Origin: CAXBCP01 sp963977005
Lineage (GTDB): Bacteria > Pseudomonadota > Alphaproteobacteria > MPNO01 > UBA830
Assembly (NCBI GenBank): GCA_963977005.1
Contig: CAXBMQ010000007.1
Location: 62,001 to 126,000, forward strand
Direction of reading: 5' to 3'
Length of the DNA stretch: 64,000 nucleotides
The first letter of the stretch is position 1. Each line of letters opens with the position of its first letter. The notes beneath the pieces were generated by a model. That model worked only from the letters and a program-made list of their open reading frames with translations. It was not told where the DNA came from and did not search any database. Made by a program: the position numbers and the translations under genes. Below, in pieces: positions 8,281 to 17,067 of the stretch.

Positions 8281-8297
8281 CTATACCGTCGCTGCGT

Positions 8298-8909
8298 TTA
8301 GTGGTCGTCGCGTGTGTCGGGGAGCCAACCCGGGCCCGCAAGCATCGGTTCCAGGTCGCCCTCGTAATCCGGCGCATTTTCGATCTGCTCGAGCCAGTTC
8401 AGGCCCATTGCCTTGAAGATGCGGTTGGTGATCACGATCAGTCGCGCTTCGTTTTCGGGGTCCGAATTGAAGTGCTGCTGAATGCAATAGGCCGGCACGA
8501 AGATAAAGTCGCCGCGTTCCCATTCGAACTTGCGGGGCTCTTCCTTCCACGACCAGTGGAATTCGGTATCGACTTCGAATTCGACGTCCCAATGCAGATC
8601 GTAGCCGGTGCCTTCGGCGACGAACAGAATCTGTTCGGCGAGGATACGCCGCTTGCCGGTGTGACTGCCCGGCTTGATGAACTGCATATAGGCCTCGACG
8701 CAGTTCTCCGTCGTATCCAGTTTTTCGTGTACCAGGTGCTTGATCAACCCGTCGGGCGAGTTTTCGAATGGCATGTCCTTCGGTTTCACGACCGAAAGCC
8801 GGTTGCGATAGGTTTTGCGGAACTCGGCCGAATCTTCCAGTTCCTCGCGGTACCAGTCCGCGGGCTTGTCGGCGCCCATATGGGCTCTGTCTCTTTCGTG
8901 TGTGGTCAT
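8298..8909 (-). CDS. Cupin domain protein, third of a paralogous trio
   Basis: This 203-residue protein has one cupin barrel in its second half: motif 1 near PGSHTGKRRILAEQ and motif 2 near GDFIFVPAYCIQQHFNSD. The overall plan (about 70 residues of helical N-terminus, then the barrel ending with a NRIFKAMGL-like helix) is the same as in the two cupins upstream, but sequence similarity is low. It is the last gene of the three-cupin operon; start has AGGA 8 bases ahead. The layout recalls single-ring-cleaving dioxygenase cupins of the gentisate type, though a specific substrate cannot be named. Confidence 0.82.
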   Translation of the reverse strand: MTTHERDRAHMGADKPADWYREELEDSAEFRKTYRNRLSVVKPKDMPFENSPDGLIKHLVHEKLDTTENCVEAYMQFIKPGSHTGKRRILAEQILFVAEGTGYDLHWDVEFEVDTEFHWSWKEEPRKFEWERGDFIFVPAYCIQQHFNSDPENEARLIVITNRIFKAMGLNWLEQIENAPDYEGDLEPMLAGPGWLPDTRDDH

Positions 8910-8949
8910 ATCTGTTTTCCTGAATTCTTGTGCGCGGGGGTACCGGGGC

Positions 8950-9552
8950 CTAGAGGTCCGTCGGCGGTTCCCAGTGTTCCCAGCCGGGCGCCGGTTCCTT
9001 CGGCGGATATTCCGCGACCTTCTGGAACAGCATGTGCATGAACAGGAACAGCGGCTTGGCCTTCATCACCAGCGAGACGAGGTCTTCCTCGTCGGAAGCG
9101 TTGAAATGCTGATGCACGCAGCCGTTCTCGACGATGATGACGTCGCCGGCCTCGTAATCGATGCGCTTGCCGTCATGAATATCGTAACCCTTGCCCGACA
9201 CGATATAGAACAGCGCCGAGTTCATGTGACCGTGGCGCTGGCCCGTGCCGCCCGGCGCGATGACCGAGATATGGGTTTCGATCGACTGGGCGATATCGGT
9301 CCGCTGCGGGTTGATGATCGGCTTGTCGAAGAATTGAGGGCCGCCTTTCCAGGCCCAGTCCTTGGATTTGTATATCCGCGGCTGATCCATCAGGCCCTGC
9401 TGCAACTCTCCGTAGGTGCCTTCGAGCGCACGCACGAAGGTGCGCTTTTTCTGCCAGCGCTCCCAGACGACCTCTTTCGGCTGGTTGTGGCCGGGGCCCG
9501 CATCGGCCTCCGTTACCTCGACACCGCCGACATTATCCGGCTTTTCTGCCAT
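8950..9552 (-). CDS. Cupin domain protein, copy 2 of a tandem duplicate
   Basis: A 200-residue cupin. The metal-binding motif is GQRHGHMNSALFYIVSGKG (His-rich, about residues 105-123) and the second is GDVIIVENGCVHQHFNAS. It is nearly the same protein as the next gene upstream, differing mainly near both ends. The start at 9552 (MAEKPDNVG) is preferred because AGGGAG lies 9 bases ahead and because both copies share this N-terminus; an extension to 9582 is possible. Function unknown; the intact His ligands suggest a metal enzyme rather than a structural protein. Confidence 0.83.
   Translation of the reverse strand: MAEKPDNVGGVEVTEADAGPGHNQPKEVVWERWQKKRTFVRALEGTYGELQQGLMDQPRIYKSKDWAWKGGPQFFDKPIINPQRTDIAQSIETHISVIAPGGTGQRHGHMNSALFYIVSGKGYDIHDGKRIDYEAGDVIIVENGCVHQHFNASDEEDLVSLVMKAKPLFLFMHMLFQKVAEYPPKEPAPGWEHWEPPTDL
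9020..9326. repeat. 307-bp direct repeat, copy A (inside cupin gene)
   Basis: By eye, these 307 bases are identical to 9703-10009, offset 683. Mismatches begin at once on both sides (9019 C versus T, 9327 C versus T). The flanking coding sequence is only about 85-90 percent alike. A sharply bounded identical core suggests recent gene conversion between the duplicates. Confidence 0.88.
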
Positions 9553-9632
9553 GGCATTTTTCTCCCTGTTATTCGATGCCAAAAAGCATAGAGCCGTGAT
9601 GCTTAGAGGTCAAAGTAATGGGCGTTCTCCGG

Positions 9633-10235
9633 TTACAAATCGGTCGGCGGTTCCCAGTGTTCCTGACCGGGCGGCAGCGTCTTCGGCGGATAGGCCGCGA
9701 TTTTCTGGAACAGCATGTGCATGAACAGGAACAGCGGCTTGGCCTTCATCACCAGCGAGACGAGGTCTTCCTCGTCGGAAGCGTTGAAATGCTGATGCAC
9801 GCAGCCGTTCTCGACGATGATGACGTCGCCGGCCTCGTAATCGATGCGCTTGCCGTCATGAATATCGTAACCCTTGCCCGACACGATATAGAACAGCGCC
9901 GAGTTCATGTGACCGTGGCGCTGGCCCGTGCCGCCCGGCGCGATGACCGAGATATGGGTTTCGATCGACTGGGCGATATCGGTCCGCTGCGGGTTGATGA
10001 TCGGCTTGTTGAAGAGCGCCGGTCCGCCTTTCCACTGCCAGTCCCGGGATTTGTATATCCGCGGCTGCTCCATCAGGCCTTCCTGTAATTCGCCATAGGT
10101 GCCTTCGAGTGCCCGGACGAAGGTGCGCTTTTTCTGCCAGCGTTCCCAGACGACCTCTTTCGGCTGGTTGTGGCCGGGGCCCGCATCGGCCTCGGTGATT
10201 TCGCGTTCGCCGACATTGTCGGGTTTTTCTGCCAT
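9633..10235 (-). CDS. Cupin domain protein, copy 1 of a tandem duplicate
   Basis: The 200-residue partner of the cupin just downstream, with the same motifs (GQRHGHMNSALFY and GCVHQHFNAS) and a middle section that is identical in DNA. The start chosen at 10235 matches the shared MAEKPDNV N-terminus; an upstream ATG at 10271 would add 12 residues not conserved in the other copy. First gene of the cupin trio, transcribed away from the divergent PuuE/NodB-type deacetylase gene, suggesting joint control from the 140-bp gap. No reaction can be named. Confidence 0.83.
   Translation of the reverse strand: MAEKPDNVGEREITEADAGPGHNQPKEVVWERWQKKRTFVRALEGTYGELQEGLMEQPRIYKSRDWQWKGGPALFNKPIINPQRTDIAQSIETHISVIAPGGTGQRHGHMNSALFYIVSGKGYDIHDGKRIDYEAGDVIIVENGCVHQHFNASDEEDLVSLVMKAKPLFLFMHMLFQKIAAYPPKTLPPGQEHWEPPTDL
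9703..10009. repeat. 307-bp direct repeat, copy B (inside cupin gene)
   Basis: Second copy of the identical core shared with 9020-9326; see that entry for boundaries. Both copies lie in the same orientation and in the same reading frame of their cupin genes. Confidence 0.88.
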
Positions 10236-10375
10236 GCGTGGGGTCTTTCTCGTTCGTATTTCGGGAAGCATAGAAGTGCGTCACGAGCGGGTCAAAGCAG
10301 CGGACTATCGTCCCGTCTATCAGGCACGCTATAAAAGGTGGACTGACGAGAGATGTAGAACAGGGAATAAAAGCC

Positions 10376-11197
10376 GTGATCAACTGGCCCGACGACAAAC
10401 CGATTGCGATCTGCGTGAATATCATGTGCGAAATGTGGACGGACGAGTCCGCGCCGGGTGTCGGTCCTATGGGAAACCCGCTGGCGGCGGGGTATCTGGA
10501 TACCCAGGCGCGTTCCTGGGCCGAATACGGGATGACGACCGGCGCTGACCGGTTGCTCGATATCGTCGGTGAGATGGGTATATCCTGCGGGACCTACGCA
10601 AGCGGGATCATTACCGAGAAATATCCCGAACTGCTCACACGGATCGACGGCGACGGTCATTTCATCGGCGCCCATGCCTGGGCCCAGAATGTGTTGCCGG
10701 TTTATCAGGACCGTGACGACGAGGAAGCGGACCTGGTCCGCGGGATCGAGGCTTTCAAATCCGTGCACGGCAAAGCCCCGAAGGGGTTCATAAGCCCGCG
10801 CGGCACGCCGAGCCCGAATACAGTGGAGCTATTGGTGAAACATGGCTTCAAGTGGCATTCCGACCATTTCGATCGGGATATTCCCTATCTGATCGAAAAT
10901 GAATTCGGCGATCTGGCAGCCGTGCCGTTTACGATGGAGGTCAACGACATGCCGCTCTACATCCGGTACGGCAACGAGCCCGAAGCCTTTACCCGCATTC
11001 TGGAACGTATCCTCGATGGCTTTGCCGGAACCTATACACCGAAGGGAATTCTGGACATTACGGTGCATGCCCATGTCTTCGGCCGCCCGTTCGGCGCGAT
11101 CGAACTGCGGAAAGCGATTGAGGCGGTCCAGCGGCGGAACAATGTCTGGATAACCACCCACGAAGAACTCGCCAAGACGGTTCATCCTGATTTTTAG
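10376..11197 (+). CDS. NodB-family (polysaccharide deacetylase fold) hydrolase, PuuE-allantoinase-like
   Basis: A 273-residue cytoplasmic protein (no signal peptide) with the NodB barrel pattern. Landmarks: IAICVNIMCEMW for the first strand, GHFIGAHAWAQN for the metal-binding His loop, ISPRGTPSPNT for the third motif, HSDHFDRDIPY, and VHAHVFGRP near the end. This spacing is closer to PuuE, the NodB-type allantoinase, than to sugar deacetylases. The usual TFDDG aspartates of motif 1 are absent, as in the PuuE branch. The start is GTG at 10376, preceded by AGGGA. It faces the cupin trio divergently and converges on the cyclodeaminase gene. A hydrolase of a cyclic amide is the best guess; substrate unproven. 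Confidence 0.75.
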   Translation: MINWPDDKPIAICVNIMCEMWTDESAPGVGPMGNPLAAGYLDTQARSWAEYGMTTGADRLLDIVGEMGISCGTYASGIITEKYPELLTRIDGDGHFIGAHAWAQNVLPVYQDRDDEEADLVRGIEAFKSVHGKAPKGFISPRGTPSPNTVELLVKHGFKWHSDHFDRDIPYLIENEFGDLAAVPFTMEVNDMPLYIRYGNEPEAFTRILERILDGFAGTYTPKGILDITVHAHVFGRPFGAIELRKAIEAVQRRNNVWITTHEELAKTVHPDF

Positions 11198-11207
11198 GCG
11201 GCGGTTT

Positions 11208-12284
11208 TCAGGGGACTTCGACCTGGGTCAGCCAGTCGGTCGGGATCTCGTTGCCGACCCCGTCTTCTCTCGCCTTTTTATAAAGAACGGACCCCACGGC
11301 CGCGAACTGGTAGCCGAGTCCGAGAATGTTCAGAAAACAGGTGGTCTGGGTATCGTCCGTGCGCCCCGGTGACTTGCCGCTGACGATATCGGCAAGCGTC
11401 GGCATGTCTTCGAGGCCGATCCGCTTCGCCAGCGTGTCGATATTGGCGCCGATACCGTCGGGCAGGGAGGCGCCTGCACCGAATTCCTGTGTCGGGCGGC
11501 CATGCGGTACGTGACAGACGGCAACATCGCAGGCCTCGATCACCTCGGCGGCGATCTCGGGTGATTTGATCGAGCTGATATGCATGCCGGGTTCGAGCCA
11601 GGTTTCGCGCGCGACATGTTCGAGCGAATTGGTGGCCAGCAGCACAATATCGGCGCCCGAAACCGCTTCTTCCGCGCTGTCGCAGGGTCGTATCTGGGTA
11701 CCCAGTTTTTCGGACCATTCCATGGCAAACCCGTCGCGGTTTTCCTTACGGGTGGAATAGACCCGGTAATCGGCGATCTCACCGATACTGTCGATCGCGC
11801 GAAGCTGGGCCTGAGCCTGCCAGCCGGTGCCGATCAGCGCGACCGAACGGGCGCCCTTTTTTGCAAGATACTTTGCGGCAAGGGCGCTGGTACCCGCGAC
11901 GCGCATGGGCTGCACCTCACCATCGGGGAATATGGCGAGCGGTTCCCCGGTTTCGGTGGAGAACAGCAGCACCAGCCCGGTATAGCGGTTGCCGGGCGCG
12001 GCGGGGATTTTCACCCGGCGGATGTTTTCGCCCACTTTGGGGTGTGTGACGATGTCCGAATTTATCCGGATCGCGCTGACCCCCAGTGACGGGGCGATTC
12101 CGTCCATCGATTTCAGCGCATAGATGGCGTCCGGCGCGGTGTCGGATTTGACGATGGTGTCGCTGCGTCGCCGCAAAGCACCGCGGCCTTCCGAAAGTTC
12201 CCGATAGGCGAATTCGAGGACATCGATCACGTCCTCCATGGTCAGCAGGTCGCGTACATTCTGGTTATTGAGGATCAACGTCAT
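11208..12284 (-). CDS. Ornithine cyclodeaminase / mu-crystallin family protein
   Basis: A 358-residue NAD(P)-dependent enzyme. The Rossmann motif is GTGWQAQAQLRAI (residues about 130-142), with the family's arginine-containing lead strand AIFPDGEVQPMRVAGTSALA before it and LLATNS after. Members deaminate ornithine to proline or reduce/oxidise cyclic imino acids such as ketimines. The start at 12284 has a full GGAGG site 7 bases upstream; an upstream ATG at 12317 would overlap the preceding gene. It ends the operon SDR - hydantoinase A - hydantoinase B - dehydrogenase - this gene, so it may process the amino or imino acid released by ring opening. Confidence 0.88.
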   Translation of the reverse strand: MTLILNNQNVRDLLTMEDVIDVLEFAYRELSEGRGALRRRSDTIVKSDTAPDAIYALKSMDGIAPSLGVSAIRINSDIVTHPKVGENIRRVKIPAAPGNRYTGLVLLFSTETGEPLAIFPDGEVQPMRVAGTSALAAKYLAKKGARSVALIGTGWQAQAQLRAIDSIGEIADYRVYSTRKENRDGFAMEWSEKLGTQIRPCDSAEEAVSGADIVLLATNSLEHVARETWLEPGMHISSIKSPEIAAEVIEACDVAVCHVPHGRPTQEFGAGASLPDGIGANIDTLAKRIGLEDMPTLADIVSGKSPGRTDDTQTTCFLNILGLGYQFAAVGSVLYKKAREDGVGNEIPTDWLTQVEVP

Positions 12285-12300
12285 GTGTGGACCTCCGGTG

Positions 12301-13146
12301 TTATGGACGTTTGGCAATGCCGCCTTCGCCGGACCAGTCCGGTGGATCGGTCGCCTTGATGGCGCGGCCGTCCTTGACCAGTTCCTTGATCAGCCCGGCG
12401 AGCGGAAAGGCCTTGTTTTCGCCGTCCATCAGCTTTTCCATCATCTGCATGTCCTTGAGCGCCCAGGTAAAGGTCATCCGGTCCCAGTCGCGCAGCGCGG
12501 CGGAATCGCCGGAGCTCATCATCAGGGCGTTACGCAGTTTCGGCAGGTCGATGCCGGTCGATTCCGCGAGCCGGCCTGCTTCGATCAGCGCACAGCCATT
12601 CACCCAGAGCAGGTAATTGTTCATCATCTTGGCAACCTGGCCGTGGCCGACCTCGCCCATGTGTTCGATATCCGAACAGAACGTCTCGAAGACGGGGCGC
12701 GAGCGTTCGACGACCTCATCCGTGCCGCCGACCAGGGCCAAAAGAGTGCCTTCATCCGCCGCCCAGCGGCCGCGGGCGATCGGTGCGTCGAGAAAGCCGA
12801 TCCCTTTGTCAGCGCATATCCCGGCGAGATTCTGGACGCCGCTGACAGATGCCGTGGAGCAGACTGCGACCGCACTGCCCGATGCCATCCCGTCCAGCGC
12901 GCCGTCTTCGCCGGTCAGGCAGGCATAGACTTCGGGCTCGAAACCGACGCCGACAATGACGTAATCGCTGTTTGCGCCGACCTCGCGCGGACTCGATGCC
13001 GCGATGCCGCCGGCTTCTACGGCGGCGGCGAGCCGGTCGGCGTCAATGTCGTATACGGTTACACCGAAGCCGTGTTTCCGCAGGTGTTTGAGCATCGCGA
13101 GGCCCATCCGGCCCGGTCCGATAATGCCAACGCGGTCTTTTGCCAT
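12301..13146 (-). CDS. NAD(P)-dependent 3-hydroxyisobutyrate-dehydrogenase family oxidoreductase
   Basis: The 281-residue protein begins with the Rossmann motif VGIIGPGRMGLAMLKHL, continues with FLDAPIARGR, which corresponds to the family's DAPVSGG substrate loop, and has the second-domain helix GHGQVAKMMNNYLLW containing the catalytic Lys (KMMNN). Such enzymes oxidise beta-hydroxy acids or reduce the matching semialdehydes. The start has AGGAG 8 bases ahead. It lies 36 bases after hydantoinase B and 16 before the cyclodeaminase gene, so it probably acts in the same pathway. The specific acid is unknown. Confidence 0.87.
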   Translation of the reverse strand: MAKDRVGIIGPGRMGLAMLKHLRKHGFGVTVYDIDADRLAAAVEAGGIAASSPREVGANSDYVIVGVGFEPEVYACLTGEDGALDGMASGSAVAVCSTASVSGVQNLAGICADKGIGFLDAPIARGRWAADEGTLLALVGGTDEVVERSRPVFETFCSDIEHMGEVGHGQVAKMMNNYLLWVNGCALIEAGRLAESTGIDLPKLRNALMMSSGDSAALRDWDRMTFTWALKDMQMMEKLMDGENKAFPLAGLIKELVKDGRAIKATDPPDWSGEGGIAKRP

Positions 13147-13182
13147 TGTTGTTCTCCTGCGTTTACGGGTCTGAAGAGGGCG

Positions 13183-14844
13183 CTAGAGTCCGTATTTCTC
13201 CCGCGCGGCCTCGTCGCTTACATAGCCTTCCTCGATATCGCGGGCGAGGCGCTCGCGGTTGCGGTCCGCCGGATCGCCGAACCCGCCGCCCCCGGCGCTT
13301 TCAAGATAGAAAGCGTGTCCTGCCTTGAGCTCGAACTTGCCCGAAGCGGGTGTCGATTCCTCTTCATTGGTGCCGACGCGGATCACGAACTTGCTGCCGC
13401 CGCCGGGCTGGCCGCCCTTGGCGCCCGGCGGCGGGTACTTGTATCGATCGTAGCGGCGGACCACGGTGCAGTCCTGTGTGACCTCGTAGCGCCGTCGGAA
13501 AGCAACGCCGCCGCGGAATTCGCCGGCACCGCCGGAATCCGCGACCATGTTGAATTCGGTGATCCGGCACGGGTATTCGCTCTCGATGATCTCGATCGGC
13601 GTGACATGCAGGTTCGACAAATGCGTCGCCGTCGCGTTGCAGCCGTCATTGCCCTGGCCCCCGCCATAGGCCGAGCCGAGGATTTCATATTGCAGCGTGT
13701 TATGACCGGGCTTGCCACCCTGATGCCAGTTGATCGACAGCGAGCCCGACGACCCGGACCCGGCGATCGCGCGGGACGGGTTGAACGTCGCCAGAGCTTC
13801 GAGAATGACATCGGTCAGACGGAGGTTCGCTTTCTGGTAGGACGATACCGGAGCCGGCGATTCCGCGTTGGTGATTGTGCGCGGCGCATAGACGAATTTG
13901 ACCACATCACGCATGCCGTCATTGAACTGCATGTCGTGACCCAGACACCCGATCATCGAATAGAACACGCAGGCTTCGACCATCGACGGACGCAGATTTA
14001 TCGGACCCTTGGCCTGCGGCTGTGAGTTCGAGAAATCGAACGTGATGTCGTCGCCTTTCTTGGTAATCGTCACGGCGAAATAGACGCCTTTGTCCATCTC
14101 GACGCCATCGTCGTCCATGTAGCCGTCAGCCGAGGCGACGCCGTCGGGCAGGGCGCTGATCGCGGACTGCATCTCGTCGGCTGCGGCTTTCAGGATCGCG
14201 GCAAACGAGTCCATGACGGTTGCGGTGCCAAAGCGCGTGCAATGGTCCTGCATCCGTTTCACACCGATCTCGGTCGCCGCGATCTGCGCGCGGATGTCGC
14301 CCCGGACCAGTTCCGGCTGGCGGCTATTGGTCAGGATCAGCCGTTCGAGATCTTCGTCGTAGGCGCCCTCTGCGGTCATCTTCACCGGTGGGAGGACAAG
14401 ACCTTCGTGATAGATCTCGGTCGAATTCGCCGACGTCGAGCCCGGGTTCGTCCCGCCGATATCGGCCTTGTGCGCGCAACTGCCGGAAAACCCGACCAGG
14501 GTCCCGTCATGGAAAATCGGTGCGATGAACGCCATGTCGGACACATGCGGCACGCCCGCCTCATACGGGTGGTTCGACACCACGACGTCGCCATCCTTCA
14601 GGCCGTCTTCGCCGTACAGTTCGACCGTGCGGTCGACGAAATGCTTGTAGAACGGTGCGTGAAAGAACATCGGCGGCGGCACGATCAGCCGCCCGCTCTT
14701 GTCGAGGATCACGCAGGAAAAATCCCGGCTTTCGCGGATGATGGTCGAATAGCCGGAGCGGTAGAAATGATAGTGCATCTCGTCGACCAGGCTCGCGACC
14801 TTGTTCTTGAGGATCTGCACGGTGATCGGATCGAGGGTCATCAT
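13183..14844 (-). CDS. hyuB: Hydantoinase B / oxoprolinase family subunit
   Basis: A 553-residue protein of the HyuB family, the B partner of ATP-dependent hydantoinases and acetone-carboxylase-like enzymes. Typical segments are VASLVDEMHYHFYRSGYS at the N-terminus, GDVVVSNHPYEAGVPHVSD, the GGTNPGS loop and the glycine-rich AYGGGQGNDG. With HyuA it should open a five-membered cyclic amide (hydantoin, N-methylhydantoin or oxoproline type) at the cost of ATP. Start 14844 (ATGATG) follows GAAGGGA; further upstream in-frame codons fall inside a palindromic repeat (peptide WIPAQGRDD) and are not credible. The gene for its HyuA partner is 135 bases upstream. Confidence 0.92.
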   Translation of the reverse strand: MMTLDPITVQILKNKVASLVDEMHYHFYRSGYSTIIRESRDFSCVILDKSGRLIVPPPMFFHAPFYKHFVDRTVELYGEDGLKDGDVVVSNHPYEAGVPHVSDMAFIAPIFHDGTLVGFSGSCAHKADIGGTNPGSTSANSTEIYHEGLVLPPVKMTAEGAYDEDLERLILTNSRQPELVRGDIRAQIAATEIGVKRMQDHCTRFGTATVMDSFAAILKAAADEMQSAISALPDGVASADGYMDDDGVEMDKGVYFAVTITKKGDDITFDFSNSQPQAKGPINLRPSMVEACVFYSMIGCLGHDMQFNDGMRDVVKFVYAPRTITNAESPAPVSSYQKANLRLTDVILEALATFNPSRAIAGSGSSGSLSINWHQGGKPGHNTLQYEILGSAYGGGQGNDGCNATATHLSNLHVTPIEIIESEYPCRITEFNMVADSGGAGEFRGGVAFRRRYEVTQDCTVVRRYDRYKYPPPGAKGGQPGGGSKFVIRVGTNEEESTPASGKFELKAGHAFYLESAGGGGFGDPADRNRERLARDIEEGYVSDEAAREKYGL

Positions 14845-14859
14845 ACCGTCCCTTCGATT

Positions 14860-14945
14860 GTCATCCCGGCCTTGTGCCGGGATCCAGGGCAACCTGCACG
14901 TTGTCCTTCGATGAAGACTGGACCCCGGGACAAGCCCGGGGTGAC
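14860..14945. repeat. Alphaproteobacterial interspersed palindromic repeat
   Basis: The two ends form a long imperfect inverted repeat: GTCATCCCGGCCTTGTGCC at 14860 and its near complement ending in AAGCCCGGGGTGAC at 14945, with a further CCGGGATCCAG / CTGGACCCCGGG pair inside. Such elements recur between genes in many alphaproteobacterial genomes. Here it sits inside the hyuA-hyuB gap of an operon and could fold into a cruciform RNA that separates expression of the two subunits. Confidence 0.8.
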
Positions 14946-14979
14946 ACTTTGCCGGGCGCGGGAGAAAGCGAAGATCATC

Positions 14980-17067
14980 TCAAAGCTCCCGCGTGAGGAT
15001 GAGGTTCATGAAGCCATCCACATGGGCCTGCCAGCCGTCGGGTACGACAATCGTACTGTCGAGCTGCTCGACGATCGCCGGGCCTGATAGCGTCGCCCCG
15101 AAGGGCAGGGCGTTACGGTCCCAGATTGCGGTTTCGGTGGCGGTATCCGATGTGAACCATACATCGCGGACGCCCTTTTTCGCACTTTCCGGGGCATCTG
15201 TGGTGGCGACATCCTGTTCGACCACCGGTTCGTATTTCGGCACTGCGACCCGCGCGCGGACCCGGTAGCTGACGACCTCGGTGGGTTTCTCGCTGGCGGC
15301 ATGACCGTGGATGCGGGCGTGGATGCCATCAAACCGTTCCCGAGCTTCGGCGAGGGCGGCATCGTCCAGTCCGTCCGGACCGCCAATGCCGTCGAGACCG
15401 ACACGCAGCTCGTAGCCCTGTCCGGTGTAGCGCATGTCCAGTTCGCGGGCGAAGGTCGCATTGGCCGGGTCCATGCCTTCGCTTGCCAGTTCCTGCCGAC
15501 CGCGTTCTTCCAGTTCACGGAAGATTTTCTCGGCATGGGCCGGGGGCACCTGGTCGAGGGGGCGCAGTTCCGAGCGGATATAGTCATGCACCACATCGGT
15601 GCAGAGCAGGCCGAGCGCCGAGAAAGCGCCGGGGCGCGGCGGCACCAGGATGCGGGTCATGCCCAGCTCCTCGGCGACCGGGGCGGCGTGGACAGCGCCT
15701 GCGCCGCCAAAGGGCAGCAGGGTGAATTCCTGCGGATCGACGCCGCGCTTGGCGCCGAAAATACGCACCTCGTCGGCCATGCGCATATCGACGATGCGGC
15801 GGATGCCGGCGGCGGCTTCAAGGGCGCTCATGCCAAGCGGTTTGCCGACTTTTTCTTCCAATGCGCGCTTCGATGCGTCGACGTCGAGCGACTGCGCCCC
15901 GCCGAGAAAGTAATCCGGGTTCAGAAAACCGCACACGATATCGGCATCCGTCACGGTCGGGTTCTCGCCGCCCTTACCGTAGCAGACCGGGCCGGGATCC
16001 GCGCCGGCGCTCTGGGGACCGACGGCAAGCAGACCGCCTCCGTCTATCCAGGCGATGGAACCGCCACCGGCGGAAATCGTCGTGAGGTCGAGGGCCGGCA
16101 CATCGAGCCGCCGCCGCGCAACTTCGCCTTCGGTGACTTCAAGCGGCGCCCCGCCTTCGATAAAGGCAATGTCGCAGGACGTACCGCCCATATCGAGCGT
16201 CACGAGACCTTTTTTCGCGTCTTCCGCCGCGAGATAGGCCGCGGCCTGCGCGCCGGCGGCCGGGCCGGAAAACAACGTGTGAACGGTTTTAGCCCCCGCG
16301 ACGGCGGCCTTGAACGGCATAACGCCGCCGTTGGACTGCATAAGAAAGCGCTGCTGGGTCTCGACGCCGCCGTCGTCCAGCCCGTCGGAAAGGTCGCTGA
16401 TGTAATGCACCAGGACGGGTTCGAGATAGGCATTGAGCAGGGTCGTCGACATGCGCGCCCATTCGCGGATGCGCGGCAGCACGTCGGACGACAGCGACAC
16501 ATGCGCGTCGGGCCATTCCTCGAGAATGAGATCCCGTGTCCTCTGTTCGTGCGACGGGTTCATGTAGGAAAACAGATAGACCACGGCAATCGAGTTGACG
16601 TCCCTGGCCTTCAGCGCGCGTGCCGCGGTGCGGACGGCCGCTTCGTCCAGCGGCTCCAGCTCGTTGCCCTCGAAATCTATCCGTCCCCCGGCTTCGAAGG
16701 TCTGGCTCTGCGGGGCGAGCGGCGTGGGGCGCTGAAAGAAATAGTCGAACGGGTTGCCGTCCCGCGCCTGCTGCTGGATTTCCTGGATCGCGCGGTAGCC
16801 TTTCGTGATCATCATGCCGACTTTGGCGCCGCGCATTTCCAGCAGGGCATTGGTCGTGATTGTGGTGCCGTGGGCGAAGAATTCAATCGCATCCGGCTCT
16901 TTGCCCTTTGCGATGAAGCGGTTGACCCCCTCCAGCACGCCGAACGCCGGGTTGGCCGGTGTCGACGACACTTTTTCGATTTCGATGGTGCCGTCGGAGA
17001 CGTTCAGCAGGACCAGGTCGGTATGAGTGCCGCCGACATCGACGCCCAGCCGGTAGGGACCGCTCAT
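14980..17067 (-). CDS. hyuA: Hydantoinase A / oxoprolinase family subunit
   Basis: A 695-residue protein of the HyuA/ATP-binding family. The N-terminus RLGVDVGGTHTDLVLLN is the phosphate-1 motif of the actin/hexokinase ATPase fold; the second is GLVTLDMGGTSCDIAFIEGG (near residue 285) with FSGPAAGAQAA before it. Glycine-rich GGAGAVHAAPVAEELG follows. It should phosphorylate or activate the amide substrate with ATP, acting with HyuB. Its ATG overlaps the stop of the SDR gene upstream (ATGA), so the two are translationally coupled. Ring type (hydantoin, oxoproline or other) is not decidable from sequence. Confidence 0.92.
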   Translation of the reverse strand: MSGPYRLGVDVGGTHTDLVLLNVSDGTIEIEKVSSTPANPAFGVLEGVNRFIAKGKEPDAIEFFAHGTTITTNALLEMRGAKVGMMITKGYRAIQEIQQQARDGNPFDYFFQRPTPLAPQSQTFEAGGRIDFEGNELEPLDEAAVRTAARALKARDVNSIAVVYLFSYMNPSHEQRTRDLILEEWPDAHVSLSSDVLPRIREWARMSTTLLNAYLEPVLVHYISDLSDGLDDGGVETQQRFLMQSNGGVMPFKAAVAGAKTVHTLFSGPAAGAQAAAYLAAEDAKKGLVTLDMGGTSCDIAFIEGGAPLEVTEGEVARRRLDVPALDLTTISAGGGSIAWIDGGGLLAVGPQSAGADPGPVCYGKGGENPTVTDADIVCGFLNPDYFLGGAQSLDVDASKRALEEKVGKPLGMSALEAAAGIRRIVDMRMADEVRIFGAKRGVDPQEFTLLPFGGAGAVHAAPVAEELGMTRILVPPRPGAFSALGLLCTDVVHDYIRSELRPLDQVPPAHAEKIFRELEERGRQELASEGMDPANATFARELDMRYTGQGYELRVGLDGIGGPDGLDDAALAEARERFDGIHARIHGHAASEKPTEVVSYRVRARVAVPKYEPVVEQDVATTDAPESAKKGVRDVWFTSDTATETAIWDRNALPFGATLSGPAIVEQLDSTIVVPDGWQAHVDGFMNLILTREL

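Noticed and set aside
14845..14892. Upstream extension of hyuB
   Set aside because: It translates part of an interspersed palindromic repeat (peptide WIPAQGRDD); the start at 14844 has a ribosome site and the family N-terminus.
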